From Limnanthes douglasii subsp. nivea (taxonomy: Eukaryota; Streptophyta; Magnoliopsida; Brassicales; Limnanthaceae): a DNA stretch of 64,000 nucleotides. The translations under genes and the position numbers were made by a program. Below are positions 31,831 through 45,024 of the stretch, one piece after another; the stretch's first letter is position 1, and each line of letters starts with the position of its first letter. A model generated the notes under the pieces. That model was not told the origin of the DNA, did no database searches, and saw only the letters and a list, made by a program, of their open reading frames with translations. Where the stretch lies: NCBI GenBank assembly GCA_036936605.1, contig JAUPFV010000004.1, forward strand, positions 91,476,334-91,540,333, read 5' to 3'.

Positions 31831-34464
31831 ATCATGTTACTTATATTAGGAATATCATTAATAATATCTCTACTCTATTAAGAATAATATAAAGAGTATT
31901 ATTTCTAAATAGTTCGATTAACGAAAATAAATCATGTTAATCATTTTTTATAAAAGAATTTTTTTATTTGTTTAGATTTACGAAAATAAAACTTGTCATT
32001 CATTTAAAAATACAAAAGTTAATCATGTTATTCCTATACAGTTAATTGAAATTTTTGTTAATTTTTTTATTTGTTTAGATCAACAAAAATAAACCATGTT
32101 ATACATTTAAAAAATAACTATGTTATTCATATAAAAGTACAAAAAATAATCATGTTCCTTTTATTAGGATAACCGTAACAAAACTGTTTTTTTTTTAAAT
32201 AAAAATAGTAATCTTCAATGAAGTTTATCCAAAATAATTTAATAAGAATGACAATACTCATAACCAAAACAACCCAACAACTCAATCCACAATATACATA
32301 TATTACACATATCAATTTATCGTTAATTTTTAAAATTTACTTCCTCTCTCCATGCCAACCTTCATATTAACATTGACAAATACTTAAGTTTAAGACTTAA
32401 ATATGTATATATCGTGGATTTTTATTCATCGGATTAGAAACAAATTTGTCAAATACCAAATGAAATTATAATTATATGGACGCTGATGATGTTTTATTAA
32501 AATAATAGAAAATAACATTCTTCTTTATTTCTTCATCATATCTTCCAGAAAAACTATAATCAAACTTGAACACACAAATTTTGTTGGCATGTATATTTAT
32601 CTTTAAATATTTTTAACTAAGGATTGCCACAACCTTATATCTCATATATATTAAGACTAAAAATATGAAATACTATTATATTTAACAAATTAACTATCAT
32701 ATTTAACAAATTAACTATCATATGTAATAAATTTGTGTAAAAAATGTAAAACAATTAACAGATGGATAACTAAAACTGTTTAAAATTGCTAACTGAGCTA
32801 CTCTCTAACTCACATGGATGATGAAGCACATTGGTTTGTATAGAAATACTAATGAACAAAATAAATGTTTGTATTATAACATATTGGATCATATGATGAA
32901 AGGCTTTGAAGGAAATTTTTGGGTTTTGAAGCTAGGAAGGCTATTTTCCGGAGTTGAAGAAATTTGATGAGGGAGAAGAGCTACCTCCTGTTTGGGGTCA
33001 ATTTTTTATTTTTCCTCCAATTTTAAAGATATAAAATAATTTGTTGATGGACTTTGACTATAAGTCTATGCTGTTTGTAATGTTTGTGAAGTTTCTAATA
33101 AAAATGCCGAAATATGTTGGAAAAAAAATATTTGGAACATATGAAAAATCAATATTGGGCTCCACATATGGAATATGGAATAACATGTTATATAGTATAA
33201 TTACAATTGCCCCACATAATAAAATTGAGGGGTAACGTATATAAATCCTACCAAAGTATAAAATCTACAACTTTGAATAAATCACTCTCAAACTATATAT
33301 CTATATTAATTATTTAATTGATATGTTCTTTTAATCAATACTTACAAGTTTATAGAGAATCTTGGTAAATGACCCATTTAAATTATTGTAGAACCGCTTT
33401 GTTATCGATCTTTTATGACTTTGGCTTTGAGAATAACCTAAAAAGAAATTATGAGGATTACAAAAAAATCAATCTCATCTTCAAAATGTCTAATTATATA
33501 CCTGTCTCATCCGTTGATATTATCTCTTAGTTGCATCCCGCACAGACAGTGTACTAATTTATTAAAAGTAATGCGTATGAAAAACAGAAGAACAAGAACT
33601 GCATCGTTCAACCCGACCTTCATGTTGTTCATTTTTAGTCAGATTATATCTTCATAGTTTATAATAAATGAACTATTTCAAACAAATGAAAGGAAATGTA
33701 ACAATCAATACATCAATGAACCGTCATTTCACATCCGTCACAATAAAAGATAAAGATAACTCATACTTAAAACTCTAACATATTTCAAAGAAAAGTTAGA
33801 ATAGAGAGGTAAAATATCTTTAAAGGTACAAGGTCATAACTAGTGTATAAGAGCACACCTAACTAGTTGGAAGGAAAGTTAGAATGGAGTGCATGTGCTT
33901 AATTTGAGGTTTCTCAAAGATGACAATCCCAAGACCTATACAATTAATAATATTAACTCACATAACAATCCAACAATTTTCTTTGTTACAACAACTGCGA
34001 AGATAATGTAAATAGGCTAGGAACACATGTCAAGTTAAAACCTTAAGCCTTGTTGTACATACCTTGCCTTTGGGTCAGAAGCTTATGCCAATCGACCACT
34101 GCATATTAAGAAGACAATAATTTTAATCATTTTACCAATTCATAATGATTTGCAAGAAAATGGAATCTATTAGACAAAATATTTGATATAACTCATTTAG
34201 TAAACCAGACTGTCATATATTGTCCATATTGGACAAATAACAAACCTTGAAATGCATTATCTAAACAAGTGAGACATGTTATGGTTAAGAAAGTATACTA
34301 GACCTACGAACCATGCTAGCATTTACTGATGATAAGATACCTCTATACATGACAACTAATACAATGTTCAACATACTTCAGAAAAGGTAAACATATCCAA
34401 TTTCAACAATCACATGCACAAAATTCTTATAGAATAAATCTTGGATTGGCATTGACAAATGAAT
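31831..34464. other. AT-rich DNA, no gene seen
   Basis: No supported coding frame is seen. A possible 36-nt micro-exon on the minus strand (about 34064-34100, between a TTAATATGCAG acceptor and a GTATGT donor) is noted only because both splice signals are good. A short local duplication around GAAAGTTAGAAT occurs at 33791 and 33882. Confidence 0.4.
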
Positions 34465-34722
34465 TTATCTCTTTTGACCACTGTGCTCCCTTAAAGATAG
34501 AGCAAGTGTGTCTCATCCCCAAACATTGTAATGTGCAAGTGTCATGTTGTTCTTCAGAAAATTAGCTTTCTCACTTAGTTTATGTTTGTTTGTAGGAAGT
34601 TGAATCTCCTCTCTAACTTTCTCTTTCAAACTACCAATAGATACAGACAGTGTTCGCACGGTAATCTGCAGAATTTTTCCTTCATCAATGTTGGGAACTG
34701 ATATATTGATACAAGAAGGCCC
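34465..34722 (-). pseudogene. SF3A1 (splicing factor 3A subunit 1) C-terminal exon fragment
   Basis: Minus-strand reading gives GPSCINISVPNIDEGK, ITVRTLSVSIGSLKEKV, EEIQLPTNKHKLSEKANFLK and NNMTLAHYNVWG. After TGA at 34513-34515 it continues DTLALSLREHSGQKR to a stop at 34465. I recognise this as the C-terminal ubiquitin-like domain of plant SF3A1, whose family ends with S-L-R-E-R-G-G-R-K-R. In intact genes the protein is part of the U2 snRNP. A TTTTTGTAG acceptor stands directly before the exon at 34723, so this came from genomic DNA and not from a processed mRNA. The rest of the gene is absent here. Confidence 0.75.
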
Positions 34723-34754
34723 CTACAAAAATTGAATGCACAATACTTAGTGAA

Positions 34755-34880
34755 TTAGACCTTGTTTGAAATGAAAGGATGTTTAACAACAAATAGTCTA
34801 AATACCGATAAAATCTCATCATCAGACAAACCCCATTTTCTATACACCTTCATTTTATACTTCCAAGATTCTTCACTAAT
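34755..34880 (-). pseudogene. mTERF-family fragment
   Basis: Minus-strand reading gives EESWKYKMKVYRKWGLSDDE followed by ILSVFRLFV and KHPF. This resembles the repeat W-x-x-K-x-x-x-Y-K-x-W-G-x-S-E-D-E-I-x-x-A-F-R-K-H-P of plant mitochondrial transcription termination factor proteins. It is about one mTERF repeat long, has no start or end, and lies only some 30 bp upstream of the SF3A1 exon on the same strand. The short length keeps the call tentative. Confidence 0.5.
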
Positions 34881-35985
34881 TTAAAGAGTTACTTCAACTT
34901 TCGTTAAAAAAATTCCAAACAGGAAATATCAAATCTTAAGTTAATGATTAACAATCAAAACTGAAATGATTGACAGTGTCAGATTTGATATCGAATGACA
35001 GTCACAAGCTAACAATGCATTCAGTAAACTAGACCAATCATATGCAAGCATTGATTAAACCCAAAAAAGAAAATTGAAATCAAATCGAAAAAAGTACAAA
35101 AAATATAAGACAGATAAACTCGTATCTTAGGTCTCAAAGTAATCTTGATCGGCATATCTTTATGGTTAAGAAAACAAAACACTAACAAAATATTATAGAA
35201 TAACCAGAAATTTAAAGATTTATTAAAGAAGAAGACAACCAAACCTGATTTGGAGTTAAGACCCAAGGGAGCTCCGACTGAAGCGAGATCAGAGTTATAT
35301 CGACGATGACCGCTTATATTTTCAGAAAAATGGTAAACTTGTTTGATGTATGTGTCGAAAAAGGTCGGTTTTGGTGTAAGTTGGAATCAGGGTTGTTTTC
35401 ATCTTTAAAAGTCAATGAAGTATGTAATAAGGAATTTCAAATTTCTGATGCACCTAGGAAATAGTGATAGTAGTGCCCACCAAACAAGAATTTGTAAAAG
35501 TTTTGGTGTACCTAATAGAAAAACCATATATATATAATAAATAAAGAAATTACACTAAAACTATTGATAGAATTTTTTAAAGTGATTTTTTTTAAAAGAT
35601 TATTAATAATTTTCCAAGATAAAGTAAAAGTACCAATAATTATCTAAATGTTTAAGTTTGTCGAATATCATATAAAACCTAAAATCTACCAACAATACAT
35701 CTCGGCTATAAAAACAAAAAACCAAAAATAACCATTTCTTGCTCAACTCGCGAACAAAATTTAGTGAAATCTCAAACATTTTAACATAAAACAGCTACTT
35801 AATTAAATTTTCACAAATAAATTATTCTATTTGATCATTGATTTTTAAATTGTTGTATTCGTAAATAATATGTATAACCTAAGAACTGTCCTTGTTTGAT
35901 TTTGTTGATTTGTATGTTCTTTTATCCAATAAAAAATACAATCGGTAACCTATAGACTATTTGTGTACTTGTTCAAAAATTATGG
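34881..35985. other. AT-rich DNA, possible leader exon at 35225-35310
   Basis: On the minus strand a GC-richer patch, TCCAAATCAG followed by GTTTGG at about 35240-35250, looks like an exon end next to the fragments above. Nothing else is recognised. Confidence 0.3.
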
Positions 35986-37625
35986 ACGATTTGTTCTATT
36001 CTTTTTACGCAACCGAGTTGAACGTATTTGTACATCAAAATTACAGTAATTTTTCAGATCGAGCTTCTATTATGTTTTTCAAACATTAAATATTTTTTTG
36101 CAACTAAATTGAACATATTTACACACCTAACTTACAGTAAGTTTCCACACTAACTTTATATTTGTTTTTCAAACATAATTTTTTTGTAGCCCAAATATAT
36201 GCATTTACGACACCCAACTAATAGTTAATTTTAATACTAATTTAATATATATATATATATATATATTAACTTTGTAATATAGATAAAAAATGTGAAAAAA
36301 TTATTATTCTATGAATCATAAATTCTAAATACAATTTAACTCACCGTTCAAATAAAGAATCTTCAAGAAGAAGTCAACGATTCTAAATAGCTTCACACTT
36401 TTTTCACAACAAAAAAAGAATAAATTTTGTAATTAGTTTACTCATAATTACGCAACAAGTTAATAAGTAATTACGTACCATGTTTAGCACATCTAGATAT
36501 ATATATTTTTTGTAAAACAATTACACATAAGTACGGAACCAGAGTTTTACAAACCATTTATTTCTCTTTTATTTTGTAGTTAGAATATATGGATCTAGAT
36601 GAAGACTTCATTAAACAAATTGAAGAACTAAAAACAAAAACCTGATGAATAGATTAAAAAAGTGGAAAGATAAAATGATATTCTCTAAAGATCATGTTAG
36701 AAACTAAAAAAAATCAATATATTTTAACAACCGTTTACAATGAGATTTTGTGTAAAAATGATGAAAACCTTACATAAAAAAGAAGAGCATAGAACGTTTG
36801 ATTTATTCATGAACCAAGAATAAACAACAAACTATTGGTAGATGCTCGTATATTAAAGTCAAAACTACGTTATCTTTTTATAAAAGTTATATGTTACCGA
36901 ACTACACTCTCTTTTGTTTGAACTATATTTTTTTATCGTTTATTTATATTTTTATTTCACAATTGTAACAATTTATAACGTAATTACGCAACAACTTAGA
37001 GCATAATTTCACACCCTAATTACAATTGTATTTTTCAAAATAGATGTTTATTTACGCAACCAAAATGTTATTTTGCAACCAATTAAAACGTAATTCTGTA
37101 AACGATTAGAACGTAACTTCGCACCCAATTACACTAATATTTTTTAACAACAGTTCTTTTTTTCCACAACCCATTATACCGTAATCACGCATCCAACAAA
37201 CAACTAATTACCTTCATAACTAAAAATATTCAATTCTAATTTTTAAGAAAATAATAGAAATGAATAAAAAAAATATCCAATTAACAAACACATAAATACA
37301 TTGTTTTATATATTTTCTTCACACGTTCTTCTATTATGGCCATATTTTTTACAATGTTTGTACTTTATTTTATTAAGCAATTATTCACCTTGCGATAAAA
37401 TACATTTATTGTTGGGTCTTTGAGTTCTTATTTTCAAGCTTGGTGGAAGAACACTGTGAAATTGATTTGAACTAGAAGCTTCATCAAAAGTAGATAAAGC
37501 TGGTAGCCCTAAGAGTAAGTTTACCAAACATATATGTACTTAATTTTACAACCAAACACATTAACTAATTACGCAAAAAAAATGTACATAATTTCGCAAC
37601 CTAACAACACTAACGAAATACGTAA
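35986..37625. repeat. Diffuse repeat of ACGCAAC / ACGTAATTACG motifs
   Basis: Variants of TTACGCAACCAATTA and AACGTAATTACGCAAC recur at irregular intervals, for example near 36005, 36450, 36980, 37065, 37080, 37120, 37180, 37565 and 37595. The core CGTAATTACG is itself a palindrome. An (AT)n run lies at 36245-36266. No coding frame is seen. Confidence 0.5.
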
Positions 37626-39000
37626 TTGAAATGAACTTAATAACACAACTAGACTTGCAAAAACAAAAAATCTCAAAATATATTTTTCCGAAATAACTCT
37701 TTTCATATAACTGTGAAAACATTTACGTGAATGTATGAAACCAAAGAATGAACATAGCTAAGACAAGCATGTAGTCATAAAACAACAACAAAACAACTCA
37801 TACAATCAAAAATAACAAAAACAAAAACCACTTCGATAAACGACGGATAATTATAGAACAACTAAGTAAAAAACGATAATCAATTGAAAAAATAGATAGA
37901 AAGAATAAAAATTAAACACAAATCATAGAAAAAAATTGATTGAAAGAAAATAAAATAAAATCCAAGAAACCATAGAACAGGTTAAAAACAAATAGAAAAT
38001 TGTAAAAAAATATATAGTAAATATTAATAAAAAATCTAGTTATCAATAGATAAGATGTAAAAGTATATAGTTATTCAATTTTATCGATCTTTTGTTCTTA
38101 AATAGTCATCGATAAAATATTCGTAAATATTTACTTTTTTAATTTAATTTATCTATTGGAAGTTTCCACTTAGCATTATTTTAATGAATTATTATTAGCA
38201 ATGTAACGTTATCAAATGATTATGGACGCCATTCTCAAATAGCAGTCAACTAAAAGTATGATATAAATGTTGCTTTTATAAGATTGCGTCGTCTTGGCAT
38301 AGTATAAAGGGATCATCCAACTGTATTTCCCCCTTTCCTTTTTTATATAAATCATGATAATCATCGTCAGTTTCTAGGAAGCTTCTTGGTGTCACTGATT
38401 CTAGCAGCCTTCATTGACTCGAGCCGGTCCACAACTATATTACGACCTTGAATCGGGTTAAATACTTGCGATGCAAGAAAAAAAATTATAATTAATTAAT
38501 ATCAGACGCTTTTTTAAGAGATTATTTTTTTTTTTTCACAAAAATATCGGCAGCTTTGTTAGTTTTAAATATGATCCATTAATCTTAGCTAATATTCGAA
38601 TAGACCAAAACTTATAGGCAGTTAACAACGTAAATAAGTGGAAGAACACGTATCAAAATCAACTTTACTTGTCAAAAGTAATTTTATGAGAAATGTAACT
38701 AAAATCCATTATTATTGTATTAGTCTTAGTTTAAAGTTGTGGTTCAAATGATAAATTTATATATCACTGTCCCGTTTTATATCACAATCTTAAATGGTAA
38801 TGTCTTTTAAAGATATAAACTTGTAAGTCAGTTTAGTTTTTTTTTTTAATCTACAGATATATGTATATGTTTTATATAATTTTTATGTTTTTTAAATAAC
38901 AAATTTTAGTATTTTTATAAATAAAAAAAATTGTTCATTATTTATTATGGTGTGTGGAGTAATCTGATCGGGGAAGCGTTTCGATTCTCATGTTCGGTTA
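37626..39000. other. AT-rich DNA with a small GC-richer island
   Basis: Around 38365-38475 a GC-richer island reads NPIQGRNIVVDRLESMKAAR on the minus strand, which looks coding but is not recognised. The remainder has no feature. Confidence 0.35.
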
Positions 39001-39392
39001 GGTATTCGATTTTCGATTCATTGTTCGAATATGTTTTTCGTTAGATACTCAATTTTCGATTTATTGTTTAGATATGTTTTCTGCTAGGTATTCAATTTTG
39101 ATTCGTTGTTTGGATTATTCAATTTGTATTGGTGTTGGAATTTGATTTCATCTTGGTATTTTGATTCGCTATTTGGATTTGCTTTATGCTAGGTATTTGA
39201 TTTTGATTTGTTTTTTATATTGTTAGATTTTGTATTGATATTGATATTTGATTTCGTTTTAGTATTTTGATTCAATGTTTGGTCTGCTATATGCTAGGTA
39301 TTCGATTTTAATTCATTGTTTGGATCTGCTTTCTGCTATGTATTCGATTTTGATTTGTTGTTTAGATCTGCTTTCTGCTACATATACAGTTT
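39001..39392. repeat. Degenerate minisatellite, about 42-bp unit
   Basis: The unit is close to GGTATTCGATTTTGATTCAT followed by TGTTTGGATCTGCTTTCTGCTA. Clear copies start near 39001, 39043, 39086, 39189, 39296 and 39338, some separated by extra GATTTTG-type filler. Copies differ by several bases, so the array is old. Confidence 0.75.
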
Positions 39393-39599
39393 TCGGTTTT
39401 CGGATTTGTCGTGTACAACCACAATCAAACGATCAGATCGAAAGGTAAACGATGTCCGCTTAACTGAATTTCGGACATCATGTTCACAACATTTATGAAT
39501 TCAGTCTGACCGACTGAATTGCGATTTGGTGCTACAGTTTAGGAGAAATTACTGTGGGAACAATGCAATGTTTTTTATTAGTAAAAGAGGTTCGGTTTT

Positions 39600-39875
39600 A
39601 TATATAAATTAACAATTAGATTTGATGTTGATTTGAATTTGGAATTTGATTTGTACTTGGATCTGATTTTGATTTGGATTTGATTTGAGTTTGGACTTTG
39701 ATTTGACTTGTTGTCGATTTGGATTTGATTGAGTATCTGATTTGTTTTTGGTCTTTTATTTGGATTTAAATTGTGATTTCGACAGAGATTTTGAATTTGG
39801 ACTTGGTTTGATTATGATTTTGGATTTGGGGTTTAATTACGATTTTGGATTTTGGGTTTGATTCGATTTGGATTT
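39600..39875. repeat. GATTTG-type simple repeat
   Basis: The stretch consists of GATTTG, GATTTT and GGATTT variants. It directly precedes the copia remnant. Confidence 0.8.
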
Positions 39876-39914
39876 GTTATCTCTTCATTGTTTAATTTTG
39901 TTTGATTAGAGATT

Positions 39915-42900
39915 GTGGATCATATTGCGAATATGATAGGAAAAAATGATTTTCTACAGTTTATTGGTACCATATTGAACGTGAAGAACTTTGTAATGTC
40001 TACATTCACATATCATTCAGGTATGTCATCGTCTTTCATTTCATGTATTGACTCATCATTGTTGATTTTAGATTCGAATGCGTCTCTTCATATGTCACCT
40101 CATATGTCAAACTTTGTTTCTTTGTCTCGTGTTTTACCCATATATGTTTTATTTTCTAGTGTTATAAAAATATCAGTATATGGTATTGGATCTATTTGTA
40201 CCCCTCATATATCAATATCTGATGTCTACTACGCTCCCACCATTAGTTGAATCTTGCTTCAAAAGCCAATTATGTAAATCTGGTTATTGGCTTTTGTTTT
40301 CAGATTCTGTTTGTGCTATAAGAGATCAACACGTTCATAGAATGATTGGGACAGGTTATAAAACAAAGGAAATTTATGTCTTAGGATAACTCGAAGTAAC
40401 TGATGTGGATGTCTATGGTGTTGATAATGGAAAAACATACTTGACTGATATTGTTGTCTCCAGTGTTGATTTGTCTTTGTTTCGTTTGAATCATTCATCG
40501 TCTGAGTTTTATCTTCGGCTTTATTGTCTGAGACATATATACCTGCATCGCGTTTGAAATTTTTAGTCTCTACTTTAGGCCAGTTAAATACTTGTGATAT
40601 CTCAGATTGTAGTGATTGGAAACTGGCAAAATGTTTTGTGTTACTGTTTAATCAAAGTGTCAATTATTCTATTGCTCATTTTGATATTATTCATTCTAAT
40701 TTCTGGGTCCATCTCATGTCTCCACAAAGGGTGGTTTGTCATATTATATAACTTTTATTGATGATTATAATCGATACACATGTATTTATCTTATGAAATG
40801 AAGGACAAATTTCTTTGCCATTTATTAGATAATTTAGAGCATTGGTTAAGACCCAACATTATGTCGTGATAAAATGTTAAAGGGTGTAACTTAGGGGGTG
40901 AATATATCTCTACTTATTTCAAACATTTACTTGCATCCGATAGTACAATAAATCCACCATCTTGTACTGAGACCCCTTAGCATAATGGGGTTGCAAAAAG
41001 AAAATATTGTCACCTTGTTGAGACTACTTGTTCTTTTTTTTTTATCAATTAAAGTTCCTACTTTATTTTGGGGAGAAGAAATTATGACTGCGGTTTATGT
41101 GATTAATCGAATTCTCACTGCTCATAATGTAGGGATGTTTCCCTTTCAAAAGTTATACGGACACCCCTAGATTATTCTTCCTTACGAGTGTTTGGATTTA
41201 CCTATTTTGTCCTTCGTCCTTATGTAGAACACAACAAATTGGGTCTTAAAACCGCAATATGTGATTTCTTGGGTTACGGTGTTAGACAAAAATGTTATCT
41301 TTGTTTTGATCCATCTAGTCAGAAACTTTATGTCTCTCGATATGTTATATTCTTGAGCATATCTTATTTTATTCGATTATGGCGAAATCACATGATATAA
41401 TAAGTATTAAACTTCAGACTATTGATTATTTTGAATATAATAGTGACATACCCATTGAAATTGATGTGCTAACTCATGAGACATCTACGATAGTTGATAC
41501 TACTTTTGTTCCATCAATGCTTGAGTCAGCTTCTTCTTTTGGTGAATTAAGAGCTCTATTTATTAGAAGATCTACTCGTACAAGTAACTCTACCAAACTA
41601 CCAAACTTTGCATATTATTCTTATTCAGATCCTTTTGCCTCTTTCATAGCAAAAAAACATAATTTATATGAACCTCAATTGTTTAAAGAAGTTGTTTGCG
41701 GTCCTCGTTGGCAAAATATAATAGTCGAAGGGCTTACTGCTCTTTACTAGACTCATATGTGGGATTAGTTAAACCTCCATCCGGTAAGCACATAAACGGC
41801 TCTTGATGGGTTTTCAAATTTAAAACAAAATTTGACGGGTATTTTGAAAGATATAAGGCTTGCTTTTTTTAGAAAAAAGGTATATACAGAAGTATGGTAT
41901 GGATTATGATGAGATATTTTCCCTAGTGGAAAATATGACGACAGTTTGCACTCTTATAACGGTTGTATTTGTTCGTCGGTGGAAGATCTTCTTCCTAGAG
42001 GTCAAAAATTCGTTTTTGAATGGTGAGCTTCATGAGGAGGTTTACATGAATCCTTCTCCAGGAGTTAGTCACCAACCAGGTGAAGTTTTTCAGCTTAGGA
42101 AAACTTTATATAGTCTCAAACAAGCTCCTCTTGCTTGGTTTGAAAAAATCTTTATGGTTATTACTTCACTTGGTTTCCTTGCTAGTAATCATGAATAAGC
42201 TTTGTTTATAATGTATGAGTGCATATAAAATCATTTTATCCATATATGTAAATGGTATGATCATTACAGATGATGATGTTGATGGCACTGATGCACTATA
42301 ACGTGATTTGGTTCAACATTTTGCAATGAAAGACTCAAGACTATTATGTTATTTTTTTGCTATTGAGGTGACTGACTCTCTAAAAGGTTATATTGTTTCT
42401 TAGACAAAATATATATCTGATTTATTCGAGCGAGCGCGATTTTCTGATTACAAGACAATATATACCCTTCTTGAAACCAATGCTCGATATTCTCTGACTG
42501 ATGGTGTTCATTTGACCGACCTAACTCTATATCAAACTCTTGTAGGGAGCTTGGTATATCTTAGAGATACTTGACAAAATATAACCTATGTCGTTCATTT
42601 AATTAGTTAGTTTGTTACTGCTCCTACATTCGTCCAATGAGTTGTTCTTTGAATATTGCGATATCTTTGTGGCACTCAGTTCTAGAGAATTTTTTTTCAT
42701 TCGAACTGTTCACTAAAAGTGCTTGCGTATAATGATGCTGATTGGAATAGTGATCCTCATGACTGAAAATCTACTACTGGTTTCTGTATTTTCATTGGAG
42801 ATTCATTATTCTCATGGAAAATAAGGAAACAATATGTTGTCTATAGATCGTCCACTGAAGTCGAGTACCGTTTTATGGCTGTGACCACATGTGAGATTGT

Positions 42901-43155
42901 TTGGTTACGATGGCTTCTTACAGATATGAGGGTTAATGGTACTCAACCCACTTTCTTACATTGTGATAACAAAAGCGTCATGCAGATAGCAAAGGATTCT
43001 GTGTTTCATGAGAGGACGTAGCATATTAAAATAGATTGTCACTTCACTCGGTATCATCTTCAGATTGATACCATCTTGCTTCCATATGTTCCATCAGCTT
43101 TGCAGGTTACTGATATTTTCACGAAGGCTCAGTCAATGAGCATATGCTTTATGTA
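39915..43155 (+). pseudogene. Ty1/copia pol pseudogene
   Basis: Copia order (PR, INT, RT, RNase H) is visible through many stops. Protease is LLILDSNASLHMSPHMSNF, where the family has D-S-G-A-S-x-H-M. Integrase shows ITFIDDYNRYTCIYLM, and later TAVYVINRILT with FQKLYGHP. RT shows MDYDEIFSLV, LEVKNSFLNGELHEEVYMN, TLYSLKQAPLAWF and YVNGMIITDDD, where the catalytic pair D-D has become N-G. RNase H shows SSTEVEYRFMAVTTCEIVWL, LHCDNKSVMQIA and the end QVTDIFTKA. LTRs could not be assigned with confidence. The copy is dead. Confidence 0.85.
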
Positions 43156-43199
43156 ATCCTCATGCTTTCTAAATAACAAAACCCTAGCCACTCTTAAAT

Positions 43200-45010
43200 T
43201 TTCTTTGTTTGTTCATTATTTAACAATGTCATCATGTATAATTTATGTATTCATATCCGATTTGATAGGTACAGTTATAATTTATGTATTCAAATTTGTT
43301 TAATAAATTTAATCAAAATAATCCATTGGAATCTTAGATTAATAATAATAATAATAAAAAGATAATAATTTTTTGAAATCCACGGATACCCGATCTGAGT
43401 ATGACACGGATTATGAGTTTTAAAAAATTTCCACGAATGGATCATGGATATGAAAATTTACGGTTCGTCAAGATCGGATAAGATTGTGGATTCTAAATTG
43501 TTTTTGCGGGTACCCGATCCACCGGATAATACTCCAACGATAACCAGTTAAATTAATATAATTTAAAATAATATATTATTTAATATTATAAATAAAATTT
43601 TTAAGCTAAGGTTATTAATATTATTTGTATGAGTAATAACCACATGTAAGTTTTTAATATATAATAAAATATTTGTTAAGATGTACAATATATTTTAAAA
43701 ACATCATTCCATATATAAACATTAAATTTATCTTTTTAATTTGTTAGACAGTATTTTCAAAACACCACATTATCAAATTCAAGAAGGTCTCATAATATTA
43801 TTATTAACTAAAAAAATGAATTACTAACTTATACTAAAACTATATATTAATTAATAGATAACAAACTATTTCATAATTATCACTAGATACAGTATTTAAA
43901 AAATATCATTCTACATTTATATATTAAATTTGTTTTTTTTAATTTTATTTTTTTGAACAATTATTTTTTTTAAATAGTATAACTTAAGTTATAGTTTATT
44001 TATTATCAATTAGAAAATGCTAAGGCATCTAAAACCGTAACTTTATGTTTTAATTTCTAACCTCTCTTCCTATGCCTCGTTTTCTTAAATCAAACCCACA
44101 AGATACGACTAATTGTTTTTTTATGAAAACATTTGGATAATGAAGGTGAATTAGGTTCAAATGATATTTTTTCTTTTATCTAATTGGTTTAATATTAGGA
44201 TGCCGAGTTATTTTTTGGGTAATTTTCCAACAAGTATTTTTTTACCCATGAGAAATTACCACATACGAGTAGTTTTCAAGAGTCATAGCTTCAATGGATA
44301 CATGCAGATGGGTATCCGAAACCGGAGGGAGGGTTATGATGTGGGAAAAATATATCATTATCCGATAGGTTTGGGTTTGAAAAAATATAAACGAGACAGA
44401 TTACGAGTTTAGCTATACTCGCACTTGTCCCGACCAATTATCGTCCTTAATAATAATTAGAATAAATATCTTTTAGCTTAACAATTGAGTATTAAAATTT
44501 AAAATTCTAACAAGGATTATGGTCCATAGTGGTGGAGAGTCCATCACGAACTATTATATGATTGAATAATTAGATTAAATTGGAGAAAAAAGTGATAATT
44601 AAGTTGATGGGCTCTTGTTGAGGGCTTTATACAATTAAATGAAATATTTTACTTAATATAAAGTCAACCCTAAACTGCACTTTCAGTAATACAATAGATA
44701 TTTGTCATTTTTCATGTACGGAGCTTTTCTCTCTAATATTTTTCACATATTTTTTAAGGGTAACGGTTTTTCTCATTCGGGAAGTGTATTTTGCCAGCTC
44801 TCAAGCAGTTGAAGACCTTCAACCTGTATTATTCTCTTAGCAGGAATCAAATACTTCCGCTTCAATACCTAGAATATCATATGGGAATACTATTGCTAAT
44901 CTTAGGTGTTATTTTTTATGTTTTTATTATTTATAATATACGATGAATTGTCATTCTTGATTTAAAATCGTAGGGTATTAATATCTTGATTTGGTTGGTA
45001 TGTTCTAACA
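43200..45010 (+). repeat. E4 5' LTR, apparently interrupted by an insertion
   Basis: Bases about 43225-43345 (TCATCATGTATAATTTATGTATTC, then AATAATAATAATAATA) match the start of the right LTR near 61952-62030. Bases about 44450-45010 match 62090-62633. The middle, about 43360-44440, has no counterpart. Confidence 0.55.
43370..44440. mobile_element. Possible insertion inside the E4 5' LTR
   Basis: The extra segment carries ACGGATACCCGATCTGAGTA and GGGTACCCGATCCACCGGAT near its left side and ATGGGTATCCGAAACCGGAG, CCGATAGGTTTGGGTTTG near its right side, in roughly inverted relation (GATACCCGAT against AT(G)GGTATCC). No transposase frame is seen. A non-autonomous element is possible, and the exact ends are unknown. 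Confidence 0.35.
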
Positions 45011-45024
45011 AGTAGTTTCAAAGT
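45011..45024 (+). promoter_or_regulatory. E4 primer binding site, degenerate (initiator tRNA-Met type)
   Basis: AGTAGTTTCAAAG follows the LTR end TTCTAACA. The usual copia sequence is AGTGGTATCAGAG, and the match is 10 of 13. Confidence 0.5.

Noticed and set aside
31275..31892. Long His/Thr/Pro-rich and Val/Gly-rich open frames on both strands
   Set aside because: They follow from the CAN-rich low-complexity sequence, overlap in several frames and have no domain or start context.
34064..34100. 36-nt micro-exon with good splice borders
   Set aside because: It is too short to identify and has no supporting neighbouring exon.
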